NCBI GenBank assembly: GCA_016703525.1
Contig: JADJBW010000009.1
Location: forward strand, 158,554 to 222,553
DNA: 64,000 bases
Reading direction: 5' to 3'
Origin: Actinomycetota bacterium
GTDB lineage: Bacteria > Actinomycetota > Acidimicrobiia > Acidimicrobiales > Microtrichaceae
Under the pieces are notes generated by a model. The model had not been told where the DNA came from. It was given only the letters and a program-made list of their open reading frames with translations, and did not search any database. The translations under genes and the position numbers were made by a program. Each line of letters opens with the position of its first letter. The stretch's first letter is position 1. Shown piece by piece: positions 8,402 through 17,794 of this stretch.

Positions 8402-8984
8402 TGGCCGTCGACGCAGTGCTGTTCGACTTCGGCGGGGTCTTCATCGACTCGCCCTTCGCTGACCTCGACCCGGAGGTGGCGTTCGCGCTGTTCGGTCCGT
8501 ACGACCGCGACACCGATCATCCGTGGCACCGCCTCGAACGCGGCGAGATCACCTTTGCCGAGGCACAGCGCGAGATCGGCGATCCGATCGAAAAGCTCGC
8601 CTCGATGATGCGGTCGCTCGAGGTGCGCGACTTCGCGGTCGACGCGGTGCAGCGGTACCGCGGAGCCGGGCTTCGCACCGGGATCATCACGAACAACCTG
8701 GCCGAGTTCGGCTCGACCTGGCGGTCGCTGATCGATGTCGACGGGCTTTTCGACGACGTGGTCGACTCGTCGGCGGTGGGCATGCGCAAGCCCGATCCGC
8801 GGATCTTCGCGCTGGCGTGCGAACGGCTCGGGGTCGAGGCCGGCCGGACGGCCTTCATCGACGACTTCGAGGGCAACGTGGTGGGTGCCCGCGCCGCGGG
8901 CTCCTGGCGGTGTGCTGCGGCTACACCGTCGACTCCACACGCGCCGCGTTCGACGAACTCGACGCGATCGTCAGGTCGTCGTGA
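8401..8984 (+). CDS. HAD-superfamily hydrolase (frameshifted)
   Basis: Haloacid-dehalogenase-like phosphatase of about 194 residues. Motif I LFDFGGV carries the nucleophilic aspartate, motif II is TNN, motif III RKPDPRIF supplies the lysine, and motif IV is FIDDFEGN. After VVGARAAG the frame is lost at a GGG run (8898-8900). The next frame gives LLAVCCGYTVDSTRAAFDEL and a stop at 8984, as expected for the end of the core fold. A one-base deletion is therefore likely. The class resembles the epoxide-hydrolase-N-terminal / DHAD-like subgroup, but the substrate cannot be told. Coupled to ligA. Confidence 0.85.
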
Positions 8985-9402
8985 AGCACCAGCGAGTCTG
9001 CTTGGCGGTCTCCGGGCCGTCCTCGACCCGCCATACGAAGGCGTCAACGCAGGCCTTCGGTGTCGACAGCCGGGGGACCCGTTGGCCGGCACCCGGGTGG
9101 TATTCAACGGTGTTGTTGGCCGGATCGCGTTGAAGGCCGTCGGCGTTGTCCTCACTGATCGGGTTGCGGATGACTTCGCCTTCGACCACGAGGTAGGCGT
9201 CGTACCCCCGCTTGAGATCGACGCCGACCGTCGACTGCGCGAGTACCGTCGCTCCCGATGAGGGAATGAACCGGTCGACCGACTCGGGAGGGTTGTCGCT
9301 CGCCTGGTCGGAACCGGTCACGGCGTTGTCGAGGATGTAGATGGTGCCGGAAACCATCAGGGCAGCAATCACCAGCAACAGGAGCTTCACACGAGTGGGC
9401 AC
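8971..9402 (-). CDS. Small membrane-anchored secreted protein
   Basis: 143 residues: a lysine/arginine-containing start (MPTRVK), one hydrophobic helix (LLLLVIAALMVSGTIYIL), then an exported domain with two cysteines (KACVDAF and TRWCFTT) that could form a disulfide. No family was recognised. A GTG at 9402 lies 7 nt after a minus-strand TACAGT, so translation is probably leaderless. It is divergent from the PASTA kinase, with the two -10 boxes overlapping, which suggests coordinated expression. It overlaps the HAD gene tail to tail by 14 bp. Confidence 0.65.
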   Translation of the reverse strand: MPTRVKLLLLVIAALMVSGTIYILDNAVTGSDQASDNPPESVDRFIPSSGATVLAQSTVGVDLKRGYDAYLVVEGEVIRNPISEDNADGLQRDPANNTVEYHPGAGQRVPRLSTPKACVDAFVWRVEDGPETAKQTRWCFTTT

Positions 9403-9409
9403 GGACCCA

Positions 9410-9419
9410 ACTGTAGGAT
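9410..9419. promoter_or_regulatory. Overlapping divergent -10 boxes (secreted protein / kinase)
   Basis: Minus-strand TACAGT (9410-9415) is 7 nt before the GTG at 9402. Plus-strand TAGGAT (9414-9419) is 8 nt before the GTG at 9428. Only 25 bp separate the two start codons. Confidence 0.5.
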
Positions 9420-9427
9420 CGACCGAC

Positions 9428-11318
9428 GTGGCCCAGCAGGTGCTCGCCGATCGCTACCGACTCCTCCTGCCGATCGGAACGGGCGCCTCGTCGCGGGTCT
9501 ACGTCGCCGACGACATCGAGTTCGGTCGACGGGTGGCGGTGAAGGTCCTGCATGCGGCGCTCGCAGAGGACAGCCAATTCGTGAAGCGCTTTCGGGCCGA
9601 GGCACGGGCGGCGGCCGTCCTGAATCACCCGAACATCGTGCACGTGTACGACTCCGGGGTGGACCCGGCCTTCCTGGTGATGGAGTTCGTCGGCGGCGGC
9701 AGCCTGCGCGCCGTGCTCGACGCCGGTCCGCGCCTGTCGCCTTCGCAGGCGCTCGTCGTGGGGCTCGACGCCGCTCGGGGGCTGGACGAGGCGCATCGGG
9801 CGGGCATCGTGCACCGCGACATCAAGCCGGCGAACCTGCTGTTCGGCGAGGACGGGCGGTTGCGCATCGCCGACTTCGGCCTTGCTCGAGCGATAGCGGA
9901 GGCCGCATGGACCGAGCCGCAGGGCGTCCTGTTGGGGACGGCCAAGTACACAGCGCCCGAGCAGGCGATGGGGCGCGAGGTCGACGGTCGCGCCGACGTG
10001 TATTCGCTGGCGCTGGTGCTGATCGAGGCGGTGACCGGCACCGTGCCGTTCGCCGGAGAGTCGACGGCCGCCACGCTGATGGGCCGCTGCGAGTCCGACG
10101 TGGAGGTTCCGCGTGAGCTGGGCCGCCTCGCGCCGTTGCTCGCTCGGGCCGGGCGCCTCGACCCCGATGATCGTCCCGACGCAGGCGAGCTCGAGATCGC
10201 CTTTCTCGCCGCAGCCGAGGACATGGAGCGCCCGCGCCCGATCTCGCTTCCCGGCGCGGTGCCCGTCGACGTGCTCGACGAACTGGTCGCGCTGCGCGAC
10301 GGCGACGACGTTCCCGAGGCGCAACCGGACTCCGATGATCCGACGGCGATCGGTCGCGTGGACGCGGTGCCCGCAGGGCGCGAGTACGTCGAGTTGCCAC
10401 CGGTCGCCGAGCGAGCCTCGTCGCCGAGCCGGCGCTGGCCGTGGGTGCTCGCAACCGCGGCGATGCTCGCCGTGGTGTTCGGCGGAGCGGCCGCATGGTG
10501 GTTCTTCGTGCGGACGCCGACGTTCGATCTGGCCGATCTGCGAGGGCTGAGCGGAGTCCTCTGCGACCCGTCGCCTTCGGGAGCAGGGCCTGCGCGTGGC
10601 GAGCACGTATGTGCGTCAGGACGGCACGAAGGCCAAGCAGGTGGTCGGCCAACGCCCCAGGCCGGGCACGTCGATGGCGGAGGGCCGGACCGTGACGCTC
10701 GAGGTGTCGCTCGGGAACTCGCTGGTCGCGTTCCCGTCGTTCGACAACTCCATGTCGCAGGAGCGCGCCACCGAGGTGCTGACCGCGGCCGGGCTGAAGG
10801 TGGGCGCTGTGTCGACCCCCTTCGACGAGGCGGTTCCCGAGGGGTTTTTGTTGACCGCGAGCGCCGAGCTGAACTCGACGGGTGAGCTGCCGCGGGGATC
10901 CAAGGTCGACCTCGCGGTGTCGGCCGGCCCTGCGCCGCGCACGATTCCGCCGGGCCTGGTGGGCCAAAGCGTCGATGCGGTTCGCCAGGCGCTGACGGGC
11001 TTGCAGCTGGGCATGAACGTGACCGAGACGTACAGCGACGTGCCCGTCGGCATCGTGACGGCGACGAACCAGCAGGACAATGCGTCGGTCGCCCGCGGCA
11101 CGGTGGTCGAGGTCACGGTGTCGAAGGGACCCGAGCCCGTTCCGATCCCGAATGTGGTGGGCCAGAGCGTGCCCGCTGCGACCGCCGCGCTGCAGGCGGC
11201 GGGGTTCGTGGTGACCGAGGTGCAGGGCTCGCCGCTCAACGAAGTGCTCCAGACGGACCCACCCGTGGGCGAACCACATCAGCCTGGCACTGGCATACGA
11301 ATCTTCGCTCGCCAGTGA
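9428..11318 (+). CDS. PASTA-domain Ser/Thr protein kinase (PknB-like, frameshifted)
   Basis: Membrane receptor kinase expected to sense cell-wall fragments and regulate growth and division. Residues 10-275 form the kinase: glycine loop IGTGASSRVYVA, lysine in VAVKVL, catalytic HRDIKPANLL (D131), IADFGLA and YTAPEQAMG. A linker with acidic residues leads to one transmembrane helix (WVLATAAMLAVVFGGAAAWWFF) and four extracellular PASTA repeats to the end. The frame breaks near 10550, inside PASTA 1; the corrected join reads DLRGLSESSATRRLREQGL. Merged length is about 629 residues. The GTG start is fixed by the nearby -10 and by the kinase domain. The MFS gene follows at about 85 bp. Confidence 0.93.
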
Positions 11319-11403
11319 GCGCGCCAGCTAAGCTCCCGGCGGGGTGGTCGACCGCCGTGGTGTTCCCCAGCCGCCGCGACGCGGTCGCCACCCCATCCAC
11401 GTG

Positions 11404-12770
11404 ATGCGGGCCCAGCGCAGCCCGTGGCTGGTGGTCGCGGTGGTGCTCACCGGCGCGTTCGCGGTCGGGATCAATTTCACGATCCTCGCCGTCAGCCGCC
11501 CCGTGATCGCCAAGGATCTCGGCGTCGACGCCGCCACCTTCGTGTGGTTGATCTCGGGGCCGATCCTCGCAGGCCGCGCTGGTCACTACAGCCGCGGGGC
11601 GCCTCGGCGATCTGCACGGCCACCGCCGCCTGTACCTCTGGGGCATGGTCGCGTCGGCCGTGTTCGCGGCGCTCTCGGTCGTCGCATGGGATGGGCCGTC
11701 CCTCGTGGCGTTTCGGGTGCTCGGCGCGATCGCCGGAGCGGCGGCGGGTCCGTCGTCGATGGCGATCATCAACCTCAGCGTGGAACCGGCGAAGCGGTCT
11801 CGGGCGCTCGGCTACTGGTCGCTGGTGGGGGCCGGCGCGCCCGTCGTCGGGCTGATCGTCGGTGGACCGCTGGTCGACGCGTTCGGCTGGCGCAGCGTGT
11901 TCGCGATCCAGGCGCCGCTGGTGGCGATCGCCGTCGCGATCGCGTGGCGGCTGCTGCCCGAGACGCCGCGAGCGGCCACGGCGAGCTTCGATGTCGTCGG
12001 CAACCTGGTGTTGGCGGCGGCGGTCGTTGCGGTGCTCGTCGCTGCCGAGCGCGGCCGGGCCTGGGGCCCGGTGGGCATCGCCGCGTGCCTCAGCGTCGCC
12101 GCGGCGGCGGTCGGGGCCTTCGTGGTGATCGAGCGACGCGTGTCGCACCCGTTGATTCCGTTGCGCTACTTCGGGCGACGCGGGTTCGTGGCGCCGATCG
12201 TCGTGTTGCTGTTCGCCCAATTCGGGTACATGGGCGGGTTCATTGGCGCCGCGCCTGCTGGTCGAACTCGGCCACCGCACGGCGACGGCAACGTCGCAGC
12301 TGCTGATCCCGCGGCCGTTGACCTTCGCCGTCGCCGGCGTGGCTGCGGGGTATCTCGTCGCGCGAATCGGCGTGCGGGCGATCGCCGCGGTCGGCACGGC
12401 GCTGGTGGCGGCGTCGCTCGTCGCCATGTCGTTGGTGTCGACCGACCTGTCGATCCCGCTGGTCCTCGCCGCGATCGCGGTGTCCGGCCTCGGGATGGGA
12501 GCGGTGCAGCCGGCGCTGTCGACCACGGTCGCGAACGCCGTCGACGACGTGGACCTCGGGGTGGCGGGCGCCACGATCCAGATGGTCGCTCAGATCGCGA
12601 CGTCGCTCGGGATGAACCTGTTGGATTCGCTGGAGGCCGGGATGGCGGATCGCGTCGGAGCGGCCCACGCGTATTCGAACGCCTATCTCATCGGCGCAGC
12701 GATCACAGCGGTGGGCGTCGCGGCAGCGTGGATGCTCCCGCGACGCCCGGCGCGGGCTGCTACTCGGTGA
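11404..12770 (+). CDS. MFS transporter, DHA2-like (two frameshifts)
   Basis: Drug/proton antiporter-type major facilitator protein, about 455 residues when merged, with 12-14 hydrophobic helices. The first piece (WLVVAVVLTGAFAVGINFTI) is followed by loss of frame near 11573. The next frame holds AAGRLGDLHGHRRLY, the conserved loop 2-3 motif, and GPSSMAIINLSVEPAKRSRA, then frame is lost again near 12240. The last frame carries LLVELGHRTATATSQ and helices 9-14. Both breaks look like indels in an intact gene. An ATG at 11404 or a GTG at 11401 is the likely start. Substrate unknown. It overlaps the SCP2 gene tail to tail by 11 bp. Confidence 0.82.
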
Positions 12771-13167
12771 TGTCCTTGATCTTGGTGGACACCTCGGCGG
12801 CGAGCGGATCCTGGCCGGAGGCCTGGATCGCCATGAGCTTGGTCATGTCGCCCTGCACCTTGATCTTGCCGGCCATGAACGCCTGCATGCCGGCCTGGGG
12901 GTTGCCCTCGACGAGGATCGCCTTGGCCGTCTCGTAGTCGATGGTCACGGTCAGGTCGGGGCTGTCGAGCGCGCCGAGATCCATCTTGGTGGTGCCCTCG
13001 GACGTGTCCATGAACGCCGCGATCTCGCCGTCGGTGATCGGGGAATCGGTGATCGAGAGGTTCATCCGCACGATGTGCGCCGGGGCGGGTCCCTGCCCGT
13101 CGTATTCCTCGCGGATGGCTTTCGCCGCCGCGACCCACTCCTCGGTCAGGAACTGGTACTTCGCCAT
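12760..13167 (-). CDS. SCP2 sterol-binding domain protein
   Basis: 135-residue single-domain protein of the SCP2 sterol-carrier family. Key stretches are VRMNLSITDSPI, TVTIDYETAKAILVEGNPQAGMQAFMAGKIKVQGDM, the last part being the typical lipid-tunnel signature. It probably binds a fatty acyl or steroid ligand. A good Shine-Dalgarno (AAGGAG) lies 9-10 nt before the ATG at 13167, unlike many genes here, so this mRNA has a 5' leader. Divergent from gatC. Confidence 0.88.
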   Translation of the reverse strand: MAKYQFLTEEWVAAAKAIREEYDGQGPAPAHIVRMNLSITDSPITDGEIAAFMDTSEGTTKMDLGALDSPDLTVTIDYETAKAILVEGNPQAGMQAFMAGKIKVQGDMTKLMAIQASGQDPLAAEVSTKIKDITE

Positions 13168-13217
13168 GCCAACGCACTCCTTTTGTGCCTGTGAACGGCG
13201 TCACTGTAGCGACCGCG

Positions 13218-13223
13218 TATGTT
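13218..13223 (+). promoter_or_regulatory. -10 box, gatCAB operon
   Basis: TATGTT lies 6 nt before the gatC ATG at 13230; no ribosome-binding site is seen, so a leaderless transcript is likely. Confidence 0.5.
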
Positions 13224-13229
13224 GGGCCC

Positions 13230-13532
13230 ATGCCGGAACGAATCTCCCGGGAGGACGTCGCGCGTATTGCGCAGCTTGCCCGGCTCACACTGGGCGACGA
13301 CGAACTCGACCGCTTCACCTCCCAACTCGGCGACATCTTGGATCACGCACGAGATCTCGCGGCGCTCGACCTCGACGGCGTCGCCGCGACGGCGCACCCC
13401 TTTCCGCTGCGCAACGTCATGCGTGACGACGTGGCGACGCCGTCGCTGGATCGCGACGAGGTCCTCGCGGCGGCGCCGGAGATCGAGTCGCACATGTTCG
13501 CCGTGCCGCCGGTGCTGGGGGAGCCCGCATGA
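13230..13532 (+). CDS. gatC: Asp/Glu-tRNA amidotransferase subunit C
   Basis: 100-residue small subunit that wraps around GatA and stabilises the GatCAB complex. The complex amidates Glu-tRNA(Gln) and/or Asp-tRNA(Asn). Signature: ISREDVARIAQLARLTL, then FTSQLGDILDHARDLAALD, and the PLRNVMRDDV segment followed by an EVLAAAPE motif. I start at the ATG at 13230, just after the -10 box; an upstream GTG would sit inside the promoter. It overlaps gatA (ATGA). Confidence 0.95.
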   Translation: MPERISREDVARIAQLARLTLGDDELDRFTSQLGDILDHARDLAALDLDGVAATAHPFPLRNVMRDDVATPSLDRDEVLAAAPEIESHMFAVPPVLGEPA

Positions 13533-14947
13533 GCGCCCTCGACACGGCCGCGCAGGTGCGCGCAGGTCAACGCTGTGCGCTCGACGTGGTCGAGGAGAGC
13601 CTCGCTGCCATCGAGTCGCGCAACGCCGACCTGAACGCGGTGCTGCTCGTGACCGCCGACGCGGCGCGGGCGGCAGCGGCGTCGATCGACCGGCGGGTCG
13701 CCGCGGGTGAACCCGTCGGTCCCCTCGCCGGGGTGCCGTTGGTGGTCAAGGACAACACGTGCACGCGTGGCCTTCCGACCACCTGCGGGTCGAGGATTCT
13801 CAACGGCTGGCGGCCGCCGTACGACGCGACGGTCGTGCGGCGCCTGGCCGACGCCGGCGCCGTCATCGTCGGCAAGGCGAACATGGACGAGTTCGCGATG
13901 GGGTCGTCGACCGAGAACTCGGCGTTCGGTCCCACCCGACATCCGATCGATCCCGATCGTGTGCCCGGCGGCTCGTCGGGTGGCTCCGCCGTTGCGGTCG
14001 CCACCGGCATGGTGCCGGTCGCCCTCGGGTCCGACACCGGCGGGTCGATCCGCCAGCCGGCCTCGTTCTGCGGTGTGGTCGGGGTCAAGCCGACCTATGG
14101 CCGGGTCTCGCGGCTCGGGCTGGTCGCGTACGCGTCGTCGCTCGATCAGATCGGCCCGATGGCAACCAACGTGGCGGATGCCGCCGCGGTGCTCGAGGCG
14201 ATCGCGGGGCACGACCCGGGCGACTCGACCTCGATCCCCGAGCCGTGCCCGCCGATCGGCGCCCATCTGGGCGACGGGGTCGACGGTGTGCGAGTCGGCG
14301 TCGTGGCGGAGCTGATGGGCGACGGCATCGACCCGGCGGTCGCCGCGAGGGTGCTCGCCGCCGCCGAGGTGCTGGCCGCCGCGGGTGCCGATGTGGTCGA
14401 GGTCGCCATCCCGGCGCTGCGCTCGGCGCTCTCGGCGTACTACATCATCGCCCCGGCCGAGGCGTCGTCGAACCTGTCTCGCTTCGACGGCGTGCGGTTC
14501 GGGCTGCGAGTGCCGGCATCGACGACGCCCGAGATGTACGAACGCACCCGGTCCGAGGGCTTCGGCGCCGAGGTGAAGCGCCGGATCATGCTCGGCACCT
14601 ACGCCCTGTCGGCTGGCTACTACGACGCGTATTACGCGACGGCGCAAAAGGTTCGGACCCTGGTGCTCGACGGGTTCGCGGCGGCGTATCGCGACGCCCA
14701 CGTGCTGCTGTCGCCGGTGGCGCCGACCACGGCCTTCCGGCTCGGCGAGAACACCGAGGACCCGCTCACGATGTACCTGAACGACGTGTGCACCATCCCG
14801 ACCAACCTGGCGGGGCATCCGGCGATGTCGGTGCCGTTCGGCCACGCCGAGGGCCTGCCGGTCGGGGTGCAGGTGCTCGCTCCGGCTCTGGCCGAGATCG
14901 ACATGTTCCGAACGGCCGCCGTGCTCGAGGCAGGAGGTGCGGAGTGA
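13529..14947 (+). CDS. gatA: Asp/Glu-tRNA amidotransferase subunit A
   Basis: Amidase-signature enzyme, 472 residues, that hydrolyses glutamine and channels ammonia to GatB. The Ser-cisSer-Lys triad is visible: lysine in VPLVVKDN, cis-serine in PGGSSGGSAVAVA and nucleophile in GSDTGGSIRQPA (S173). The remainder (FCGVVGVKPTYGRVSRLGL, RRIMLGTYALSAGYYDAYY) matches GatA rather than other amidases. It overlaps gatC by 4 bp and gatB by 4 bp, so the three subunits are translated as a coupled unit. Confidence 0.97.
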   Translation: MSALDTAAQVRAGQRCALDVVEESLAAIESRNADLNAVLLVTADAARAAAASIDRRVAAGEPVGPLAGVPLVVKDNTCTRGLPTTCGSRILNGWRPPYDATVVRRLADAGAVIVGKANMDEFAMGSSTENSAFGPTRHPIDPDRVPGGSSGGSAVAVATGMVPVALGSDTGGSIRQPASFCGVVGVKPTYGRVSRLGLVAYASSLDQIGPMATNVADAAAVLEAIAGHDPGDSTSIPEPCPPIGAHLGDGVDGVRVGVVAELMGDGIDPAVAARVLAAAEVLAAAGADVVEVAIPALRSALSAYYIIAPAEASSNLSRFDGVRFGLRVPASTTPEMYERTRSEGFGAEVKRRIMLGTYALSAGYYDAYYATAQKVRTLVLDGFAAAYRDAHVLLSPVAPTTAFRLGENTEDPLTMYLNDVCTIPTNLAGHPAMSVPFGHAEGLPVGVQVLAPALAEIDMFRTAAVLEAGGAE

Positions 14948-16350
14948 GCGAGTGGGAAACCGTCATCGGGTTGGAGGTGCACGTCGAGCTGTCGACGGCC
15001 ACCAAGCTGTTCTCCGGATCGCCGAACCACTTCGGCGGCGAGCCGAACACCAACATCGACCCGGTCACGCTGGGACTCCCCGGCGCGCTCCCGGTGCTGA
15101 ACCGCAGCGCGGTTGAGCTCGCCATCCGCGCCGGCCTCGCGCTGGGGTGCACGGTGCAGCCGTCGGTGTTCGCCCGGAAGAACTACTTCTACCCGGACAT
15201 GCCGAAGGGGTTTCAGATCAGCCAGTACGACCGACCGATCAACGTGGACGGGTCGATCGAGCTGCCGGGCGGCACGGTCATCGGCATCGAGCGGGCGCAT
15301 CTGGAGGAGGACACGGGCAAGTCGACGCACGTGGGTTCCGGCGGCACCCGTATTCACGACGCCGACTATTCGCTGGTCGACTTCAACCGTGCGGGCGTGC
15401 CGCTCCTCGAGATCGTGAGCCGACCCGACCTGCGCTCCGCCGAGGATGCCAAGGCGTACGTGTCGGAGCTGCGGGCGGTTCTCGTGACCGTCGGTGCGTC
15501 CGACGGGAAGATGGAGGAGGGGTCGCTGCGTGTCGACTGCAACGTGTCGGTGCGCCGGCCCGGGGCGCCGCTCGGCACCCGCTGCGAGGTCAAGAACGTG
15601 AACTCGTTGCGATCGCTCGGCAGGGCGATCGACTACGAGGCGCGGCGACAGATCGACCTGATCGAGTCCGGCGAAGCCGTGTCGCAGGAGACCCGTCACT
15701 GGAACGACGACACCGGCCGGACTCAGACGCTGCGGTCGAAAGAGGAGGCAACCGACTACCGGTACTTCCCCGAACCCGATCTGGTAGAGGTCGATCCCGA
15801 CCCGGCATGGATCGAGGAGATCCGGTCGTCGCTGCCGTCGCTGCCACGAGAGCGGCGCCACCGGCTGGTGGACGAGCTCGGCGCCGATCCGTTGAGTGCG
15901 GCGATCGTCGTCGAGCGTGGTCTGGACCGGCTGGTCTTCGACGCGGTGGCCGCCGGCGGCGACGCGGCGCGGGCGCTCAATCACGCCCGCAACAACGTGG
16001 CAGACGGCGAGGCGGACCGACTGGACGCTGCGGGCTTCGCGTCGCTGACCACGATGGAGGCCGATGGCGCTCTCACCGCGACCCAGGCGAAGACGGTGCT
16101 GGCCGAGCTGATCGCCGAGGGAGGCGATCCCGCCGAGATCGCGGCGCGGCATGGGTTCCAGGCGATGGACACGTCGGAGCTCGACGCCCTGCTCGATTCG
16201 CTGATCGAGGCGCATCCCGATGATTGGGCGAAGTTCTGCGCCGGCGAGCAGAAGGTCATGGGCTTCTTCGTCGGGCAGGTCATGAAAGCAACTCGCGGCC
16301 AGGCGGACGGCAAGGTCGTGACCGCGCTGCTGATGGGGCGGCGCCCGTGA
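14944..16350 (+). CDS. gatB: Asp/Glu-tRNA amidotransferase subunit B
   Basis: 468-residue kinase/tRNA-binding subunit that activates the misacylated Glu or Asp with ATP. Visible: VIGLEVHVEL at the N-terminus, RKNYFYPDMPKGFQISQYD, the HLEEDTGKS loop, DFNRAGVPLLEIVSRPD, VKNVNSLRSLGRAI, the GatB middle domain and the helical tail ending in the YqeY-like QVMKATRGQADGKVV. The GTG at 14944 overlaps the gatA stop (GTGA). No pfkA lies between gatA and gatB, unlike M. tuberculosis. The next gene begins within the stop codon. Confidence 0.97.
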   Translation: MSEWETVIGLEVHVELSTATKLFSGSPNHFGGEPNTNIDPVTLGLPGALPVLNRSAVELAIRAGLALGCTVQPSVFARKNYFYPDMPKGFQISQYDRPINVDGSIELPGGTVIGIERAHLEEDTGKSTHVGSGGTRIHDADYSLVDFNRAGVPLLEIVSRPDLRSAEDAKAYVSELRAVLVTVGASDGKMEEGSLRVDCNVSVRRPGAPLGTRCEVKNVNSLRSLGRAIDYEARRQIDLIESGEAVSQETRHWNDDTGRTQTLRSKEEATDYRYFPEPDLVEVDPDPAWIEEIRSSLPSLPRERRHRLVDELGADPLSAAIVVERGLDRLVFDAVAAGGDAARALNHARNNVADGEADRLDAAGFASLTTMEADGALTATQAKTVLAELIAEGGDPAEIAARHGFQAMDTSELDALLDSLIEAHPDDWAKFCAGEQKVMGFFVGQVMKATRGQADGKVVTALLMGRRP

Positions 16351-16787
16351 GGCGCGCTGCGATCGGGGCGGCGCTCTCGTCGCTCTCGTCGCTGTCGCGC
16401 TGGGCTCGTCGGGGTGCTCGCGAGAGCCCGTGGTCGACGCGGTGCGCACCACCACGACATCGGACCGGCCGAGCGCCGCGGCGGCCGAGGTGATCGAGGC
16501 GCTCGATGCGGCGGCCGACGCCTGCGGGCTGCTGGCGGTGATCGACGGCGGGACCCCCGACGACTCGCTGCCCGCGGTGTACGACGCATTTGCCGCCGCG
16601 ATCACTCGCATCGCGCCGTCGGTTTCCGATGACCTCTCCGCGGACTGGGACGATCTCGGCCGCACGATTCGCGACCCGGGCGGCCCTTCCCGACGCCCGA
16701 TCCGTTCTGGCCCGGCCCGAAGTGGCCTCGCTCGATGCTCGGCTCGACCAATGGGAATCGCTGCATTGCCCGCCCGCCCAGTCGTGA
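16347..16787 (+). CDS. Secreted lipoprotein, first of three (two frameshifts)
   Basis: Starts at a GTG overlapping the gatB stop. The signal sequence breaks frame within a TCG/CTC-repetitive stretch around 16385; the corrected frame gives a hydrophobic core ending in the lipobox LGSSGC. The mature part (TTTTSDRPSAAAAEVIEALD, ADACGLLAVIDGG) is lost again near 16670, and the other frame carries ALPDARSVLARPEVASL and ends WESLHCPPAQS at 16787. Merged length is about 146 residues. It shares a short-linker, internal DxC and C-terminal Trp-x4-Cys pattern with the next two genes, suggesting tandem paralogues. Function unknown. Confidence 0.55.
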
Positions 16788-16797
16788 CCGGCGGCCG

Positions 16798-16803
16798 TAC
16801 ACT
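16798..16803 (+). promoter_or_regulatory. -10 box, second lipoprotein gene
   Basis: TACACT is 7 nt before the ATG at 16811, overlapping the end of the preceding gene by none; leaderless start. Confidence 0.45.
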
Positions 16804-16810
16804 GGCGCCG

Positions 16811-17257
16811 ATGGTGAAGCGGCTGGTGCTGAGCACGGCGATGATCGTGGCCATGTCGGCCTGCCAGGGTGGCGTTGCCATCTCCGGGTCGGCGGGCGTG
16901 GTGTCGACCACGGTGGCGCCATCCGCGTTGCGGGCACCGGCTCCTCAGCCGGCGCGTGCGCTGCGCGAGGCGGTCAACAACCGGATCGCCGGGGGCGATC
17001 TGTGCGACGCGCTCGCCGCGGCCGACGAGGCCCGCGACATCCACTCGTTGCTCGAGCTGCTCCACGAGGTGTTCCGCTCCGGCGACGCCCTCGTGCCGAC
17101 CGAACTGCGCGACGAGTGGCCGGCAGCGCGCGACGGCATCGCCGAGATGATGGAGATCGAGCGTTCCGGCGGCGATCCGGCGGTGGTGTTCAAGGAGCGT
17201 TCCTTCGCCGAGGCGGAACGCGAGATCGAAGAGTGGACGGAGCGCAACTGTGCGTAG
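16811..17257 (+). CDS. Secreted lipoprotein, second of three
   Basis: 148 residues. Signal peptide MVKRLVLSTAMIVAMSAC with a lipobox ending at Cys18, then a low-complexity Ser/Thr/Val/Ala/Pro linker and a helical domain: LREAVNNRIAGGDLCDALAA, HSLLELLHEVFRSGD, FAEAEREIEEWTERNCA. The two cysteines of the mature domain (in DLC and at the very end) could form a disulfide outside the cell. No family was recognised. It overlaps the third lipoprotein gene by 8 bp. Confidence 0.75.
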   Translation: MVKRLVLSTAMIVAMSACQGGVAISGSAGVVSTTVAPSALRAPAPQPARALREAVNNRIAGGDLCDALAAADEARDIHSLLELLHEVFRSGDALVPTELRDEWPAARDGIAEMMEIERSGGDPAVVFKERSFAEAEREIEEWTERNCA

Positions 17258-17789
17258 GGCGTTGGGAGTCGCGGCCCTCGTGGTCGCAGCGATGGTGCTC
17301 GGCGGCTGCTCGTCGAGTCGGGACCTGCCGAAAGGCGAGTCGAACGGGAAGACGCTACCGACGCTCGCCGACGACGGCGGCGGCGACACCCTGGCGAGCG
17401 CGTCGGCGGCGGCGAAGCGGCTGCAGGCCGTGATCGACAAGCTGCTCGCCGAAGACGACGCCTGCAAGATCCTCACCCGTCAAGACCTGAGCGACCTGCG
17501 GATCGACCCGACCTCGCTGGCGTCGTCGAGCGCTCGCAAGGTGCTGTCGCAGGGCGTGGTCGACGTGTACGACCACCTCATGGAGATCATCGTCGACCCG
17601 TCGGTCGATCCTGCACTGCAAGCGCAACGCGACTCGTTCGTCCGGGTGCTCGACATCGTGGAGCGCAACACGGCGAACCCGAGCTCGAAGGTCGCGTCCG
17701 ACCAGATCCGGGCGATCGTGTCGGCGCCGGCCTACGTGAGCGCCGGCGACGCCGTCGCCGCGTGGACGTACGCCAACTGCTCGGCCTAG
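17250..17789 (+). CDS. Secreted lipoprotein, third of three
   Basis: 179 residues from a GTG. Signal peptide RRALGVAALVVAAMVLGGC with a perfect lipobox, a Ser/Lys/Asp-rich linker, then a helical domain with DDACKILTRQDLSDLRIDP and the C-terminal DAVAAWTYANCSA. The cysteine spacing and the Trp-x4-Cys ending match the two preceding lipoproteins. The LTRQDLSDL segment hints at an EF-hand-like or ligand-binding helix pair, but this is a guess. It converges with the MATE gene at 5 bp. Confidence 0.75.
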   Translation: MRRALGVAALVVAAMVLGGCSSSRDLPKGESNGKTLPTLADDGGGDTLASASAAAKRLQAVIDKLLAEDDACKILTRQDLSDLRIDPTSLASSSARKVLSQGVVDVYDHLMEIIVDPSVDPALQAQRDSFVRVLDIVERNTANPSSKVASDQIRAIVSAPAYVSAGDAVAAWTYANCSA

Positions 17790-17794
17790 CGGCC

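Noticed and set aside
10540..10560. Programmed frameshifting in the PASTA kinase
   Set aside because: No slippery heptamer or pseudoknot is apparent, and many unrelated genes in the window show the same kind of break, so error is simpler.
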